This document shows, piece after piece, positions 1 to 5,628 of a stretch of 5,628 bases of DNA. How positions within the stretch are numbered: position 1 is the first letter of the stretch; every line of letters begins with the position of its first letter. The notes under the pieces were generated by a model. The model had not been told where the DNA came from. It searched no databases and saw only the letters and a list, made by a program, of their open reading frames with translations. Source of the stretch: Holosporaceae bacterium UBA5542 (GTDB taxonomy: Bacteria; Pseudomonadota; Alphaproteobacteria; UBA7879; UBA5542); assembly GCA_002426825.1 (NCBI GenBank), contig DINK01000027.1, positions 2,934-8,561 of the forward strand, read 5' to 3'. The position numbers and the translations under genes are program-made.

Positions 1-91
1 AAATGGGGTGATACCCTTCATCAGACAAAATGCCTGAAAGAAGCTGCCGAATGTCATATTGGTCATCAACAATTAAGATTTTGTTTTTCAT
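1..91 (-). CDS. ntrX: NtrX response regulator, N-terminal fragment cut by the window edge
   Basis: Only the first 30 codons are in the window; the gene continues past position 1. The translation begins MKNKILIVDD and continues with a DIRQLLSGILSDEGY segment. This is the start of a CheY-like receiver domain: a hydrophobic first strand, then the acidic pair (D9, D10) that helps bind Mg2+ near the phosphorylation site. The phospho-accepting Asp, the AAA+ domain and the DNA-binding domain expected of full-length NtrX lie outside the window. The start is the ATG at 91, preceded by an AGGA Shine-Dalgarno sequence at good spacing and placed 23 nt after the ntrY stop, so the two genes are probably co-transcribed. 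NtrX is the cognate regulator of NtrY in alphaproteobacteria. The assignment rests on the receiver start plus this position; another NtrC-family regulator is formally possible. Confidence 0.88.
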   Translation of the reverse strand, partial: MKNKILIVDDQYDIRQLLSGILSDEGYHPI

Positions 92-97
92 CAAATA

Positions 98-103
98 TTC
101 CTA
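98..103 (-). promoter_or_regulatory. ntrX ribosome binding site
   Basis: Read on the minus strand this is TAGGAA. The AGGA core lies 7 nt before the ATG at 91, in the short gap between ntrY and ntrX. It supports that start and independent translation initiation of ntrX on a shared transcript. Confidence 0.6.
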
Positions 104-114
104 GACAAACTTTA

Positions 115-2337
115 TCACAGTTTTTTTTGTTTTGTGAACATCAAAACAACCCGGGCCCCATTACCTTCAATTTGATTTTCAAAACTCAATGTACCGTTAT
201 GATCTTCCATAATACGCTTAACAATTGAAAGCCCTAACCCAGTGCCCTTTTCTTTGGTCGTCACATAAGGGTCCAAAATGTTTTCTTGCAATTCTTCAGG
301 AAAACCGGGGCCTGTATCATCGATCATCAGCGCTGTATGTTTCTTTGTATCCTCCACAGAAACAGAAATTGTTTTCGTGCCAGATTTTTGGTCTTCCATA
401 GCCTCAATACCATTCTTCACCACATTCAAAATAGCTTGTGAAATTTGCTGTGCATCACACAAAATCGGCAGTGTTTTAGGCAGGTCAACTGTAAAGTTAA
501 TTTCTTTATTGTTTTTATGAAGAGATAAAACTTCATGCATAATATCACTTAAATTTTCTTCCTTCATAACAGGTTTGGGCATGCGGGCAAATGCAGAAAA
601 TTCTGATACCATATTTCCAATGTAAACCACTTGCCGCTTAATGGTCTCTAAGCATTCACTAAAGGTATCAGGATCTGTCTTAATTTCTTTCGAATATTTT
701 CTCTTAAGCCGCTCTGCTGCCAAATGGATTGGTGTCAGGGGGTTTTTAATTTCGTGTGCAACTCGGCGTGCTACATCCGCCCAGGCAGCTTGTTTCTGTG
801 CATCTAACAGTCCTGTAATTTCATCCAGCGTTACAACATACCCTTCGACTTTTTTCTTTTCTATTTCAAACAAGATGCGCACCAAAAAAATACGCTGCAA
901 TCCCCGAATCTGAAACGCGACTTGATCCTCGTAAAAAGGCTTTCCGATCTTCAGGCTTTTTTGAAAAACTTTATAAAGGGGCATAAATACTGATGACAAT
1001 TTTTTCCCAATTTTATCGTTCAGCTCAATGTTCAAAAGTTGAGATGCCATTTGGTTGGGATATAAAATTTTCCCTTTTCCATCTAAACCAATCACACCAA
1101 CAGATACTCCAGCCAATGTTGACTCAATAAACTGTTTTCGCAACTCAAGCTCTCTATTTGTACCCAAAAGCTCTAAACGCTGTGCTTGAATACGGCGCGC
1201 CATACGATTAAATGAACGACTCAGCAAATTCATTTCATCGTCTTGGTTTTTTTTCTTTTCAGGCACGCGAATCTCTAAATCCCCTACACTAATTTTTTCC
1301 GCCGCATGGATAAGATTCTGAATAGGGGCAATAAGCCGCCCTGAAATCAAAACGCCCACCCAAAGTGAAATCAAAAGTAAAACCAAGGACACCACAGAAA
1401 ACAAAAGAATTACGATAATTTCAAAGCCTGTCCGCTGCCCTTCAAGAGATCCATATTCATTGAAAATTTCCTCAGAACGCTTTAAATGCTGTGACACCTT
1501 CGGATCAACCGCACGCCCCACAAATAAAAACACCCCCGGATGGCCCGGTAATTGAATCAAGGCCCGCATACGGTCATGGTCTGAACTACGCAGTAATGCG
1601 ACCTTCCCTGCCGAAGCCTGTTCAACGGCCCAACTAGGCAAAGGCTCAAATTGCAATGCAAACGTTAGTTTTGAGCGGCCCAATAAATCTTGGTCTTGGT
1701 TAAAAACAATGGCTTCTGTTAATGATCGAAGCGACGCCATCAAGGTAAGGTAATGGTCAAAGCGCTTTCGATTTTGCTTTAAATTAGAAATCTCCCGATT
1801 CAAATCATAGGCCATAAGGGTGGCATCTTTTGCCACATTGTTTTGATGTTCTTTTAAGTAAGAATTCGCAACCGCAACCGATTCAGAAAGCGCACTTCGA
1901 ATGCGACTACTAAACCAATCTTGAACCCCAAAGTGAAAAAACAGCAAAGAAAGCACTGTCATTGTAATGGCTGGCACCAAAGCCACCATGCCAAATAAAA
2001 CCGTAATGCGCACATGCAGTTTTGATCCCGCTAACCCACGTTGGCGACTGGCCCAAATTTTTACAAGCTTACGGGCAAGCAAAAGACCAAGGACAAGTAA
2101 AACAACCATGTTTAGGATGAGTACACCCAACAAGTACTTAGGCGACACATTGAAAACTGAAATTCCACCCACAAGAGTTGTCGTTATGACAGCAAAAAAT
2201 ACCACCCACAATACTATTGTAGAGGGGATATATCGCCTCAACCGCTTCTGCAGCAGGCTAAGATCAGGCCAAGATAAAAGGCTATTTTTTTGTCTTTGTG
2301 TCAAAGGGTTTTCTTTTTCGAATAAGATTAAGGTCAA
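115..2337 (-). CDS. ntrY: NtrY sensor histidine kinase, complete, probable TTG start
   Basis: This is a 740-residue inner-membrane histidine kinase, close to the usual NtrY length, expected to phosphorylate NtrX. Domains in order: a basic cytoplasmic lead; membrane segments near 40-60, 66-90 and 110-137; a periplasmic region of about 165 residues; a fourth membrane segment near 305-332; a HAMP linker at about 333-388; a PAS-like region at about 404-500; a HisKA domain with the phospho-accepting H528 in VAHEIKNPLTP; and an HATPase_c domain with N box N642 (NVVKNGIEAM), G1 box D674-T-G-P-G and G2 box GTGLGL at 698-703. All catalytic motifs are intact. The frame opens with TTG at 2337, directly after an in-frame TGA, and no ATG precedes the first membrane segment, so the start must be non-ATG. 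A second TTG at 2304 is the alternative. A weak GAAGAAG precedes the 2337 TTG by 7 nt. The 5' end overlaps the fis-like gene by 56 nt, or 23 nt from the alternative start, which suggests translational coupling. The signal sensed is not evident; in other alphaproteobacteria NtrYX is linked to nitrogen and redox/respiratory control. Confidence 0.95.
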   Translation of the reverse strand: MTLILFEKENPLTQRQKNSLLSWPDLSLLQKRLRRYIPSTIVLWVVFFAVITTTLVGGISVFNVSPKYLLGVLILNMVVLLVLGLLLARKLVKIWASRQRGLAGSKLHVRITVLFGMVALVPAITMTVLSLLFFHFGVQDWFSSRIRSALSESVAVANSYLKEHQNNVAKDATLMAYDLNREISNLKQNRKRFDHYLTLMASLRSLTEAIVFNQDQDLLGRSKLTFALQFEPLPSWAVEQASAGKVALLRSSDHDRMRALIQLPGHPGVFLFVGRAVDPKVSQHLKRSEEIFNEYGSLEGQRTGFEIIVILLFSVVSLVLLLISLWVGVLISGRLIAPIQNLIHAAEKISVGDLEIRVPEKKKNQDDEMNLLSRSFNRMARRIQAQRLELLGTNRELELRKQFIESTLAGVSVGVIGLDGKGKILYPNQMASQLLNIELNDKIGKKLSSVFMPLYKVFQKSLKIGKPFYEDQVAFQIRGLQRIFLVRILFEIEKKKVEGYVVTLDEITGLLDAQKQAAWADVARRVAHEIKNPLTPIHLAAERLKRKYSKEIKTDPDTFSECLETIKRQVVYIGNMVSEFSAFARMPKPVMKEENLSDIMHEVLSLHKNNKEINFTVDLPKTLPILCDAQQISQAILNVVKNGIEAMEDQKSGTKTISVSVEDTKKHTALMIDDTGPGFPEELQENILDPYVTTKEKGTGLGLSIVKRIMEDHNGTLSFENQIEGNGARVVLMFTKQKKL

Positions 2338-2563
2338 TCATTTTCTTCTTCAGGGTGTTGCGATTCAACCCTAAAATTTCAGCAGCTTTTGACTGATTAT
2401 TTTTGGTCTTTTTCAAAACAGACAAAATCAAAGGTTTTTCTAATTCTTTCACCATAAGACTGTGCAAATCTTTCAAGCAAAACAGTTGCTCATTTTCTAC
2501 AAGATAATGTTGCACAACATCTGAGAGCGTTTTGTTGATTTGGGGGTGACGATCATCTTTCAT
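2282..2563 (-). CDS. fis: Fis-like small DNA-binding protein in the ntrC position
   Basis: This 93-residue protein is close to the 98 residues of E. coli Fis and consists of one Fis-type (HTH_8) unit. Residues 11-50 can form the Fis-like helices, including [10 protein letters not shown], which parallels the VEQPLLDMVM of E. coli Fis. Residues 54-80 form the helix-turn-helix, [16 protein letters not shown] followed by [10 protein letters not shown]. That part is nearer to the C-terminus of alphaproteobacterial NtrC ([20 protein letters not shown], recalled from the family) than to E. coli Fis. It has no receiver or AAA+ domain. A basic tail (residues 81-93) runs past the point where E. coli Fis ends and is encoded in the overlap with ntrY. 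The start is the ATG at 2563, in an ATGA overlap with the dusB stop and preceded by a strong GGGAGGAAG; a TTG 15 nt upstream abuts that Shine-Dalgarno and is rejected. The likely role is a nucleoid-associated or local transcription regulator that dimerises on DNA. Whether it is a true Fis or the surviving tail of NtrC cannot be settled here. Confidence 0.88.
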   Translation of the reverse strand: MKDDRHPQINKTLSDVVQHYLVENEQLFCLKDLHSLMVKELEKPLILSVLKKTKNNQSKAAEILGLNRNTLKKKMIDLNLIRKRKPFDTKTKK

Positions 2564-3537
2564 GCCACTTCCTCCCAATTCTCATAAAAGGCATTAATAG
2601 TTTCTAAAAGGCCTTCCATTGTTTCTTGACGATTAACTATTTGTCTGAATTCAGCTGAATTTTCCAAACCCTTGCTATACCACCCCATATGTTTTCGTGC
2701 CATGCGCACACCCGTATACTCGCCGTAATGGTCTGCCATGTCTTTCATGTGTTCATAAATAATTTTTTTCTTTTCTGCCATAGAAGGTTCTGGCAACTTT
2801 TCACCCGTTTTAAGAAAGTGATCCACTTGTTTTAAAAACCATGGCCGTCCATAGGTGCCCCGGCCGACCATTACACCATCTGCCCCCGATTCTTTTAAAA
2901 GACGATCAGCATCTTCTACTGTACGCACATCACCGTTTCCAATCACTGGAATAGAAACACTTTCTTTCACCTTACGAATAAAAGGCCAGTTAGCCTTTCC
3001 ATTATAAAGCTGGCACCGGGTTCGCCCATGTACCGTCACCATTTTTACACCCAAGTCTTCTGCAATTTTTGCCAGTCGGGGTGCGTTTAGATTTTCATGA
3101 TTCCATCCCATACGCATTTTAAGTGTCACAGGCACAGATACCGCATCAACTGTTGCTTTGATAATAGCGGCGGCCAGCTTTTCATCGCGCATCAAGGCCG
3201 ATCCGGCATGCCCATTCGTTACTTTTTTCACAGGACATCCCATATTGATGTCAATAATAGAAGCCCCTCTTTCCACATTTAAACGCGCAGCTTCGGCCAT
3301 AACTTCAGGTTCGCACCCCGCCAGTTGAACCACACGAGGGAAATCTTCCGGGTCATGTTTCGCTTTCAATAAAGACTGTCGTGTTTCAAGAATCATAGCG
3401 CGACTTGCAATCATTTCTGAAATAACCAAACCCGCGCCATATTTCTTCACAATACGACGAAACGGCAAATCACTGACCCCAGACATGGGGGCCAATAGAA
3501 CAGGTGAACCAATTTTTATAGAACCAATGTGAAACAT
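2560..3537 (-). CDS. dusB: tRNA dihydrouridine synthase B (DusB/NifR3)
   Basis: This 325-residue FMN-dependent flavoenzyme reduces specific uridines in the tRNA D-loop to dihydrouridine using NAD(P)H; E. coli DusB has 321 residues. It is cytoplasmic. The TIM-barrel landmarks are all present: the FMN-binding start [14 protein letters not shown] (14-27); the catalytic-acid Cys C101 in [19 protein letters not shown] (111-118); K140 in [10 protein letters not shown]170 in TVHGRTR; the phosphate-binding loops IGNGDV (199-204) and [11 protein letters not shown] (223-233); and a C-terminal helical tRNA-binding region from about 250 onward. The start is the ATG at 3537, because the family N-terminus begins within a few residues of it. 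An open extension back to 3624 would run through the promoter region and has no family counterpart. The Shine-Dalgarno is weak (AAAAAGAT). The stop overlaps the next gene's start as ATGA. It is the first gene of the minus-strand operon, as nifR3 is in alphaproteobacterial ntr loci. Confidence 0.96.
   Translation of the reverse strand: MFHIGSIKIGSPVLLAPMSGVSDLPFRRIVKKYGAGLVISEMIASRAMILETRQSLLKAKHDPEDFPRVVQLAGCEPEVMAEAARLNVERGASIIDINMGCPVKKVTNGHAGSALMRDEKLAAAIIKATVDAVSVPVTLKMRMGWNHENLNAPRLAKIAEDLGVKMVTVHGRTRCQLYNGKANWPFIRKVKESVSIPVIGNGDVRTVEDADRLLKESGADGVMVGRGTYGRPWFLKQVDHFLKTGEKLPEPSMAEKKKIIYEHMKDMADHYGEYTGVRMARKHMGWYSKGLENSAEFRQIVNRQETMEGLLETINAFYENWEEVA
2568..2576 (-). promoter_or_regulatory. 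Strong ribosome binding site of the fis-like gene, inside dusB
   Basis: On the minus strand this reads GGGAGGAAG, with the GGAGG core 7 nt before the ATG at 2563. It lies inside the last codons of dusB (encoding W-E-E-V). It is the best Shine-Dalgarno sequence in the window and fixes the fis-like start at 2563. It suggests the regulator is translated more efficiently than simple re-initiation after dusB would give. Confidence 0.8.
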
Positions 3538-3543
3538 ATCTTT

Positions 3544-3562
3544 TTGCTTAAATAATAAGCAA
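3544..3562. repeat. Perfect 7-bp inverted repeat in the dusB leader
   Basis: TTGCTTA, a 5-nt AT-only spacer, then TAAGCAA: a perfect dyad whose arms end 7 nt before the dusB start codon. If the proposed promoter is right, the dyad is centred at about the transcription start, where an operator for a dimeric repressor would sit. It could instead form a weak 7-bp hairpin at the 5' end of the mRNA. No U-run follows, so it is not a terminator. The function is inferred only. Confidence 0.5.
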
Positions 3563-3589
3563 TTTACATGAAATAGAATGGCAACGCAA
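3561..3589 (-). promoter_or_regulatory. dusB: Candidate sigma-70 promoter of the dusB-fis-ntrY-ntrX operon
   Basis: On the minus strand there is TTGCGT (plus-strand positions 3584-3589), a 17-nt spacer, then TAAATT (3561-3566). Both hexamers are partial matches to the sigma-70 consensus at ideal spacing, which puts the transcription start near 3554, within the dyad at 3544-3562. The region is AT-rich and other weak hexamer pairs exist nearby, so this is a plausible rather than firm call. Confidence 0.35.
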
Positions 3590-3617
3590 GGCGAAAGAAT
3601 CAAGGCTAGGGCTTGTG

Positions 3618-3648
3618 TTGACAACCCCCCCAGGCAAAATGTTATGAT
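3618..3648 (+). promoter_or_regulatory. ybdG: Candidate sigma-70 promoter of the mechanosensitive channel gene
   Basis: A perfect -35 TTGACA (3618-3623) is followed by TATGAT (3643-3648), five of six matches to the -10 consensus. The spacer is 19 bp, or 18 bp if the -10 is read one base earlier as TTATGA, and it contains a run of seven C. The predicted start near 3655 leaves a leader of about 25 nt. This is the most convincing promoter in the window, although the long spacer should lower its strength. Confidence 0.6.
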
Positions 3649-3668
3649 CGCACCGCAATCTTATGAAG

Positions 3669-3673
3669 AAAGG
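3669..3673 (+). promoter_or_regulatory. Ribosome binding site of the mechanosensitive channel gene
   Basis: AAAGG lies 6 nt before the ATG at 3680 and is followed by an A-rich spacer. It supports that start. Confidence 0.6.
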
Positions 3674-3679
3674 TAAAAA

Positions 3680-4870
3680 ATGATTCAGATTATTCATGCA
3701 TTTTGTCAAGAACTTGGTATTGGCCCTAAAGAGGCCGCTATCGTGACTTTTTTTCTGTCCTTACTAGGAATTTCGATTACTGGCTATGTAATTCACAAAA
3801 TCTTGGGTTTTCTTTTCTTCAAACAATTTAAAAAGTACATCAAGAAATACTATCCCGATATTGCAGAAATCGCCGAACGTGTTTCACTTTTTAAAAGATT
3901 GCTGATGTTTGTCGTTCCCCTGATTTTGCTGATCGACATATCTTTTTTCCTTGGAAGCCCCGAACACCCAACACTCGTCAAGCTTGTAGGCAACATCGAG
4001 AAAATCTTAGGTCTTTACTTGCTTATATTGCTAGGGATGCTTTTGTCGACACTCATTAATGCGGCAGAGCACTCTTACAATAAATTTAATGCAAAGAAGG
4101 GGCTTCCTGTGCGCAGCTATGCCCAATCAGTCAAACTTATTCTTTTCATCATCTTTGGGATCCTTGTCATCTCTAAAATAATGGATAAGTCACCCATCAC
4201 GTTTTTAACGGGACTGGCTGCTGGTATCGGTATCATTTCTGTTATTTTTAAAGATGCTATTCTTTCATTTATTGCAAGCTTTCAACTTGTCACATCTCGT
4301 ATGATGAAGGTTGGCGACTGGATCGAAATTCCCGGAAAAGACATTTCAGGCAATATTATTGAAATGTCATTAAATACAGTCAAAATTCAGAATTTTGATA
4401 AAACAATTTCTACGTTACCCCCCTATTACCTTGTATCAAACGCCGTTAAGAATTATCAAGGCATGTTTGATTTTGGGGCACGCCGCATCAAGAAAAGCTT
4501 TAATATCGATGCCCATACCATTAAATTTTTAGACAGCAAAACAATTCAAAATTTAAAAAATGTGCCTTCTCTTTCAAAGCATTTGAAAAATAATGAAAAT
4601 AATCTTTTAAAAGCCCATGTGACAAACATGACACTGTTCCGACAGTTCATTGAAAACATTTTGGAAAACGACGCACGTTTTTCTAAAGACGGCGTTATAT
4701 TCATGGTACGCGTTATTCAACCCAGCCCTGAAGGTGGTTTGCCCCTTGAAATTTATACATACACAAAAGATACAAACTGGAAGAATCACGAACATATTCA
4801 GGCTGAACTGATCGAAACAGTCATCGCCAATATGGAGTACTTTGACCTAAAACTTTTGCAACACACCTAA
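3680..4870 (+). CDS. ybdG: YbdG-type MscS-family mechanosensitive channel
   Basis: This is a 396-residue inner-membrane protein of the MscS superfamily, YbdG subtype (E. coli YbdG has 415 residues). Such channels open under membrane tension and release solutes during osmotic downshock; YbdG-type channels have small conductance. Five membrane segments are visible, near 18-47, 72-92, 105-128, 150-167 and 172-203. The last is the Gly/Ala-rich pore helix (FLTGLAAGIGI, then VIFKDAILSFIASFQL). The beta domain follows with VGDWIEIP (211-218), an SGNIIEMSLNTVKIQNFD stretch and a TLPPYYLVS segment, then a YbdG-like cytoplasmic part with GARRIKKSFNID (266-277), VRVIQPSPEGGLPLEIY (343-359) and TNWKNHEHIQAEL (365-377). 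These C-terminal motifs separate YbdG from short MscS proteins. The start is the only sensible ATG, with a Shine-Dalgarno and a promoter upstream. The gene is divergent from dusB and overlaps the downstream convergent gene by 4 nt. Confidence 0.92.
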   Translation: MIQIIHAFCQELGIGPKEAAIVTFFLSLLGISITGYVIHKILGFLFFKQFKKYIKKYYPDIAEIAERVSLFKRLLMFVVPLILLIDISFFLGSPEHPTLVKLVGNIEKILGLYLLILLGMLLSTLINAAEHSYNKFNAKKGLPVRSYAQSVKLILFIIFGILVISKIMDKSPITFLTGLAAGIGIISVIFKDAILSFIASFQLVTSRMMKVGDWIEIPGKDISGNIIEMSLNTVKIQNFDKTISTLPPYYLVSNAVKNYQGMFDFGARRIKKSFNIDAHTIKFLDSKTIQNLKNVPSLSKHLKNNENNLLKAHVTNMTLFRQFIENILENDARFSKDGVIFMVRVIQPSPEGGLPLEIYTYTKDTNWKNHEHIQAELIETVIANMEYFDLKLLQHT

Positions 4871-4878
4871 TGTGTTGC
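4858..4878. repeat. Perfect 8-bp inverted repeat spanning both convergent stop codons
   Basis: GCAACACA, a 5-nt loop, then TGTGTTGC. The loop holds the TAA of the channel gene and, on the other strand, the TAG of the transporter gene. A hairpin could form in both transcripts at their ends, as a bidirectional terminator or 3'-end stabiliser would. Neither side has a real U-run: the plus side continues TTGGGGCTTCTT and the minus side AAAAGTTTT. A classical intrinsic terminator is therefore doubtful. Confidence 0.5.
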
Positions 4879-5628
4879 TTGGGGCTTCTTATGCCAAATA
4901 ATGAAAACGTTTCCAATCAGCACAAAGGCCAAGCCCAATAAGTGCAGAAGTTTCCACTGGTAGGCCTCGAAAAGAGACGAAATAAACAGGGCAACAGGTG
5001 GAAACATAATGGTTGCATAACCGGCCATGGCTGGGCCTACATTTCGTACCAGATTTAAATAGCACAAAAATGCCACAACAGACCCAAAGACTGTTAGGTA
5101 TAAAACAGATCCCCAGTATGTGGGGCTTTCAGGCCATATAAAAGGAATATCCCGCACCCAAGCATATAAGAAAATAATAATGGCGCCATAAATAGACGCC
5201 ATTGTAATTGCGGTTGATGAAGGAATTCCCTTATTTTGGTTACGCTTAGTCACCATACTTCCAAAGGCGAACAGCATTGATCCAACCCCCGCCAACAAAA
5301 TGCCCTTTGTAACCTGGCTTTGCATCGCCGTATTTGAAATATCAGGCGCGAAAAATAAGCCAAGCCCAAACACACCCAAAGCAATTCCAAAAACGATGTT
5401 CATACGAGGAATGTTTCGGTAAAAAATAAAATTATAAATAATGTTGAAAAAACTAACTGTTGAAAAGACAACGGCTACCACACCTGACGGCACATACTGC
5501 GTAGAAGAATAAATAAAAATATGGTGCACCGAACACATAGAAAGGGCTAATAAAATCATATACACATGATCAATGGCACTTAATGCAGAAAGTTTTTGTT
5601 TTTTATATCGACACCACCCCATTAATAT
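4867..5628 (-). CDS. EamA/DMT-superfamily transporter, 5' end cut by the window edge
   Basis: The frame stays open through 5628 to the right edge (two further codons before the M at 5622), so the N-terminus is missing. About 253 residues are visible of the roughly 290-300 usual for the family. From the M at 5622 as residue 1, hydrophobic segments lie near 18-38, 45-66, 73-92, 106-124, 137-156, 167-190, 199-217 and 225-243. That is eight of the usual ten, so the missing part should carry about the first two. Family marks are YVPSGVVAVVFSTV (43-56) at the start of a helix in the first EamA repeat, and the second-repeat end NVGPAMAGYATIMFPPVALF (194-213) followed by LLGLAFVLIGNVFI. The protein is an inner-membrane permease that probably exports or imports a small metabolite; the family covers amino acids, nucleotide sugars and other substrates, and none can be named here. 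The M at 5622 is unlikely to be the true start because it would cost the first helices. The gene ends tail to tail with the channel gene. Confidence 0.88.
   Translation of the reverse strand: MLMGWCRYKKQKLSALSAIDHVYMILLALSMCSVHHIFIYSSTQYVPSGVVAVVFSTVSFFNIIYNFIFYRNIPRMNIVFGIALGVFGLGLFFAPDISNTAMQSQVTKGILLAGVGSMLFAFGSMVTKRNQNKGIPSSTAITMASIYGAIIIFLYAWVRDIPFIWPESPTYWGSVLYLTVFGSVVAFLCYLNLVRNVGPAMAGYATIMFPPVALFISSLFEAYQWKLLHLLGLAFVLIGNVFIIWHKKPQATH

Noticed and set aside
113..136. TCACA...TGTGA inverted repeat with a T-run at the end of ntrY, possible terminator
   Set aside because: The arms are only 5 bp with a 13-nt loop, the T-run lies in the loop rather than after the stem, and ntrX follows closely in the same operon.
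278..913. Plus-strand open frames opposite ntrY at 278-520 and 641-913
   Set aside because: They lie antisense to the conserved kinase domain, their translations resemble no family I recognise, and no promoter or good ribosome binding site is seen.
2285..2291. A7 run (minus strand) at the end of fis that could slip to fuse Fis with NtrY
   Set aside because: A single-base deletion or a +1 shift would be needed, whereas ribosomal slippage on A-runs is usually -1. A DNA-binding domain fused to a membrane kinase is also implausible.
1967..2374. Plus-strand 135-codon open frame opposite the 5' end of ntrY
   Set aside because: It is the antisense shadow of the ntrY membrane region and the fis end; its composition looks random and it has no supporting signals.
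2564..2578. TTG start adding five residues to the Fis-like protein
   Set aside because: The TTG directly abuts the GGGAGGAAG ribosome binding site, which is spaced correctly for the ATG at 2563. The added Gly-rich residues are simply that site translated.
3097..3282. Plus-strand open frame opposite dusB
   Set aside because: It is short, antisense to conserved DusB catalytic motifs, and has no recognisable protein features.
3538..3624. In-frame N-terminal extension of DusB by 29 residues
   Set aside because: The extension has no counterpart in DusB, which begins close to the [10 protein letters not shown] start, and it would run through the proposed dusB promoter and dyad.
3663..3683. Six-codon leader frame (MKKGKK) whose TGA overlaps the channel gene ATG
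   Set aside because: It coincides with the ribosome binding site of the channel gene, has no Shine-Dalgarno of its own, and is short enough to arise by chance in A-rich sequence.
4607..4795. Minus-strand open frame opposite the C-terminal part of the channel gene
   Set aside because: It lies opposite well-conserved YbdG motifs and has no family resemblance of its own.

Overview
The window looks like chromosome from a low-GC alphaproteobacterium (about 40% G+C by eye). The main reason is the gene order on the minus strand: dusB (nifR3), then a gene in the ntrC position, then ntrY, then ntrX. This is the alphaproteobacterial nifR3-ntrB-ntrC-ntrY-ntrX locus in reduced form. Reduced, AT-rich versions fit host-associated lineages such as Holosporales or Rickettsiales relatives, but the sequence alone does not settle the genus.

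Layout. Reading leftwards from 3537 to 1 on the minus strand is one tightly packed, probably co-transcribed unit: dusB (tRNA dihydrouridine synthase, 3537-2560), a 93-residue Fis-like DNA-binding protein (2563-2282) joined to dusB by an ATGA stop/start overlap, ntrY (membrane sensor histidine kinase, 2337-115) whose start overlaps the end of the Fis-like gene, and the first 30 codons of ntrX (response regulator, 91-1), cut by the window edge. A 142-bp divergent intergenic region (3538-3679) holds candidate promoters for both directions and a perfect dyad. To its right on the plus strand is a YbdG-type MscS-family mechanosensitive channel (3680-4870). Its last bases overlap, tail to tail, the end of a minus-strand EamA/DMT-family transporter (5628-4867) that runs off the right edge.

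How the genes relate. NtrY and NtrX form a two-component pair: NtrY senses a signal and phosphorylates NtrX. There is no ntrB, and the ntrC position holds only a Fis-sized protein whose helix-turn-helix resembles the C-terminus of alphaproteobacterial NtrC. DusB followed directly by Fis is also the gammaproteobacterial operon order, so this locus looks like an intermediate between the nifR3-ntrBC and dusB-fis arrangements. That is the most interesting feature of the window. The mechanosensitive channel and the transporter show no evident functional link to the operon.

No RNA genes, insertion sequences, CRISPR arrays or phage genes are visible, and no stretch without a gene exceeds 142 bp. I found no strong candidate for a wholly undescribed system.
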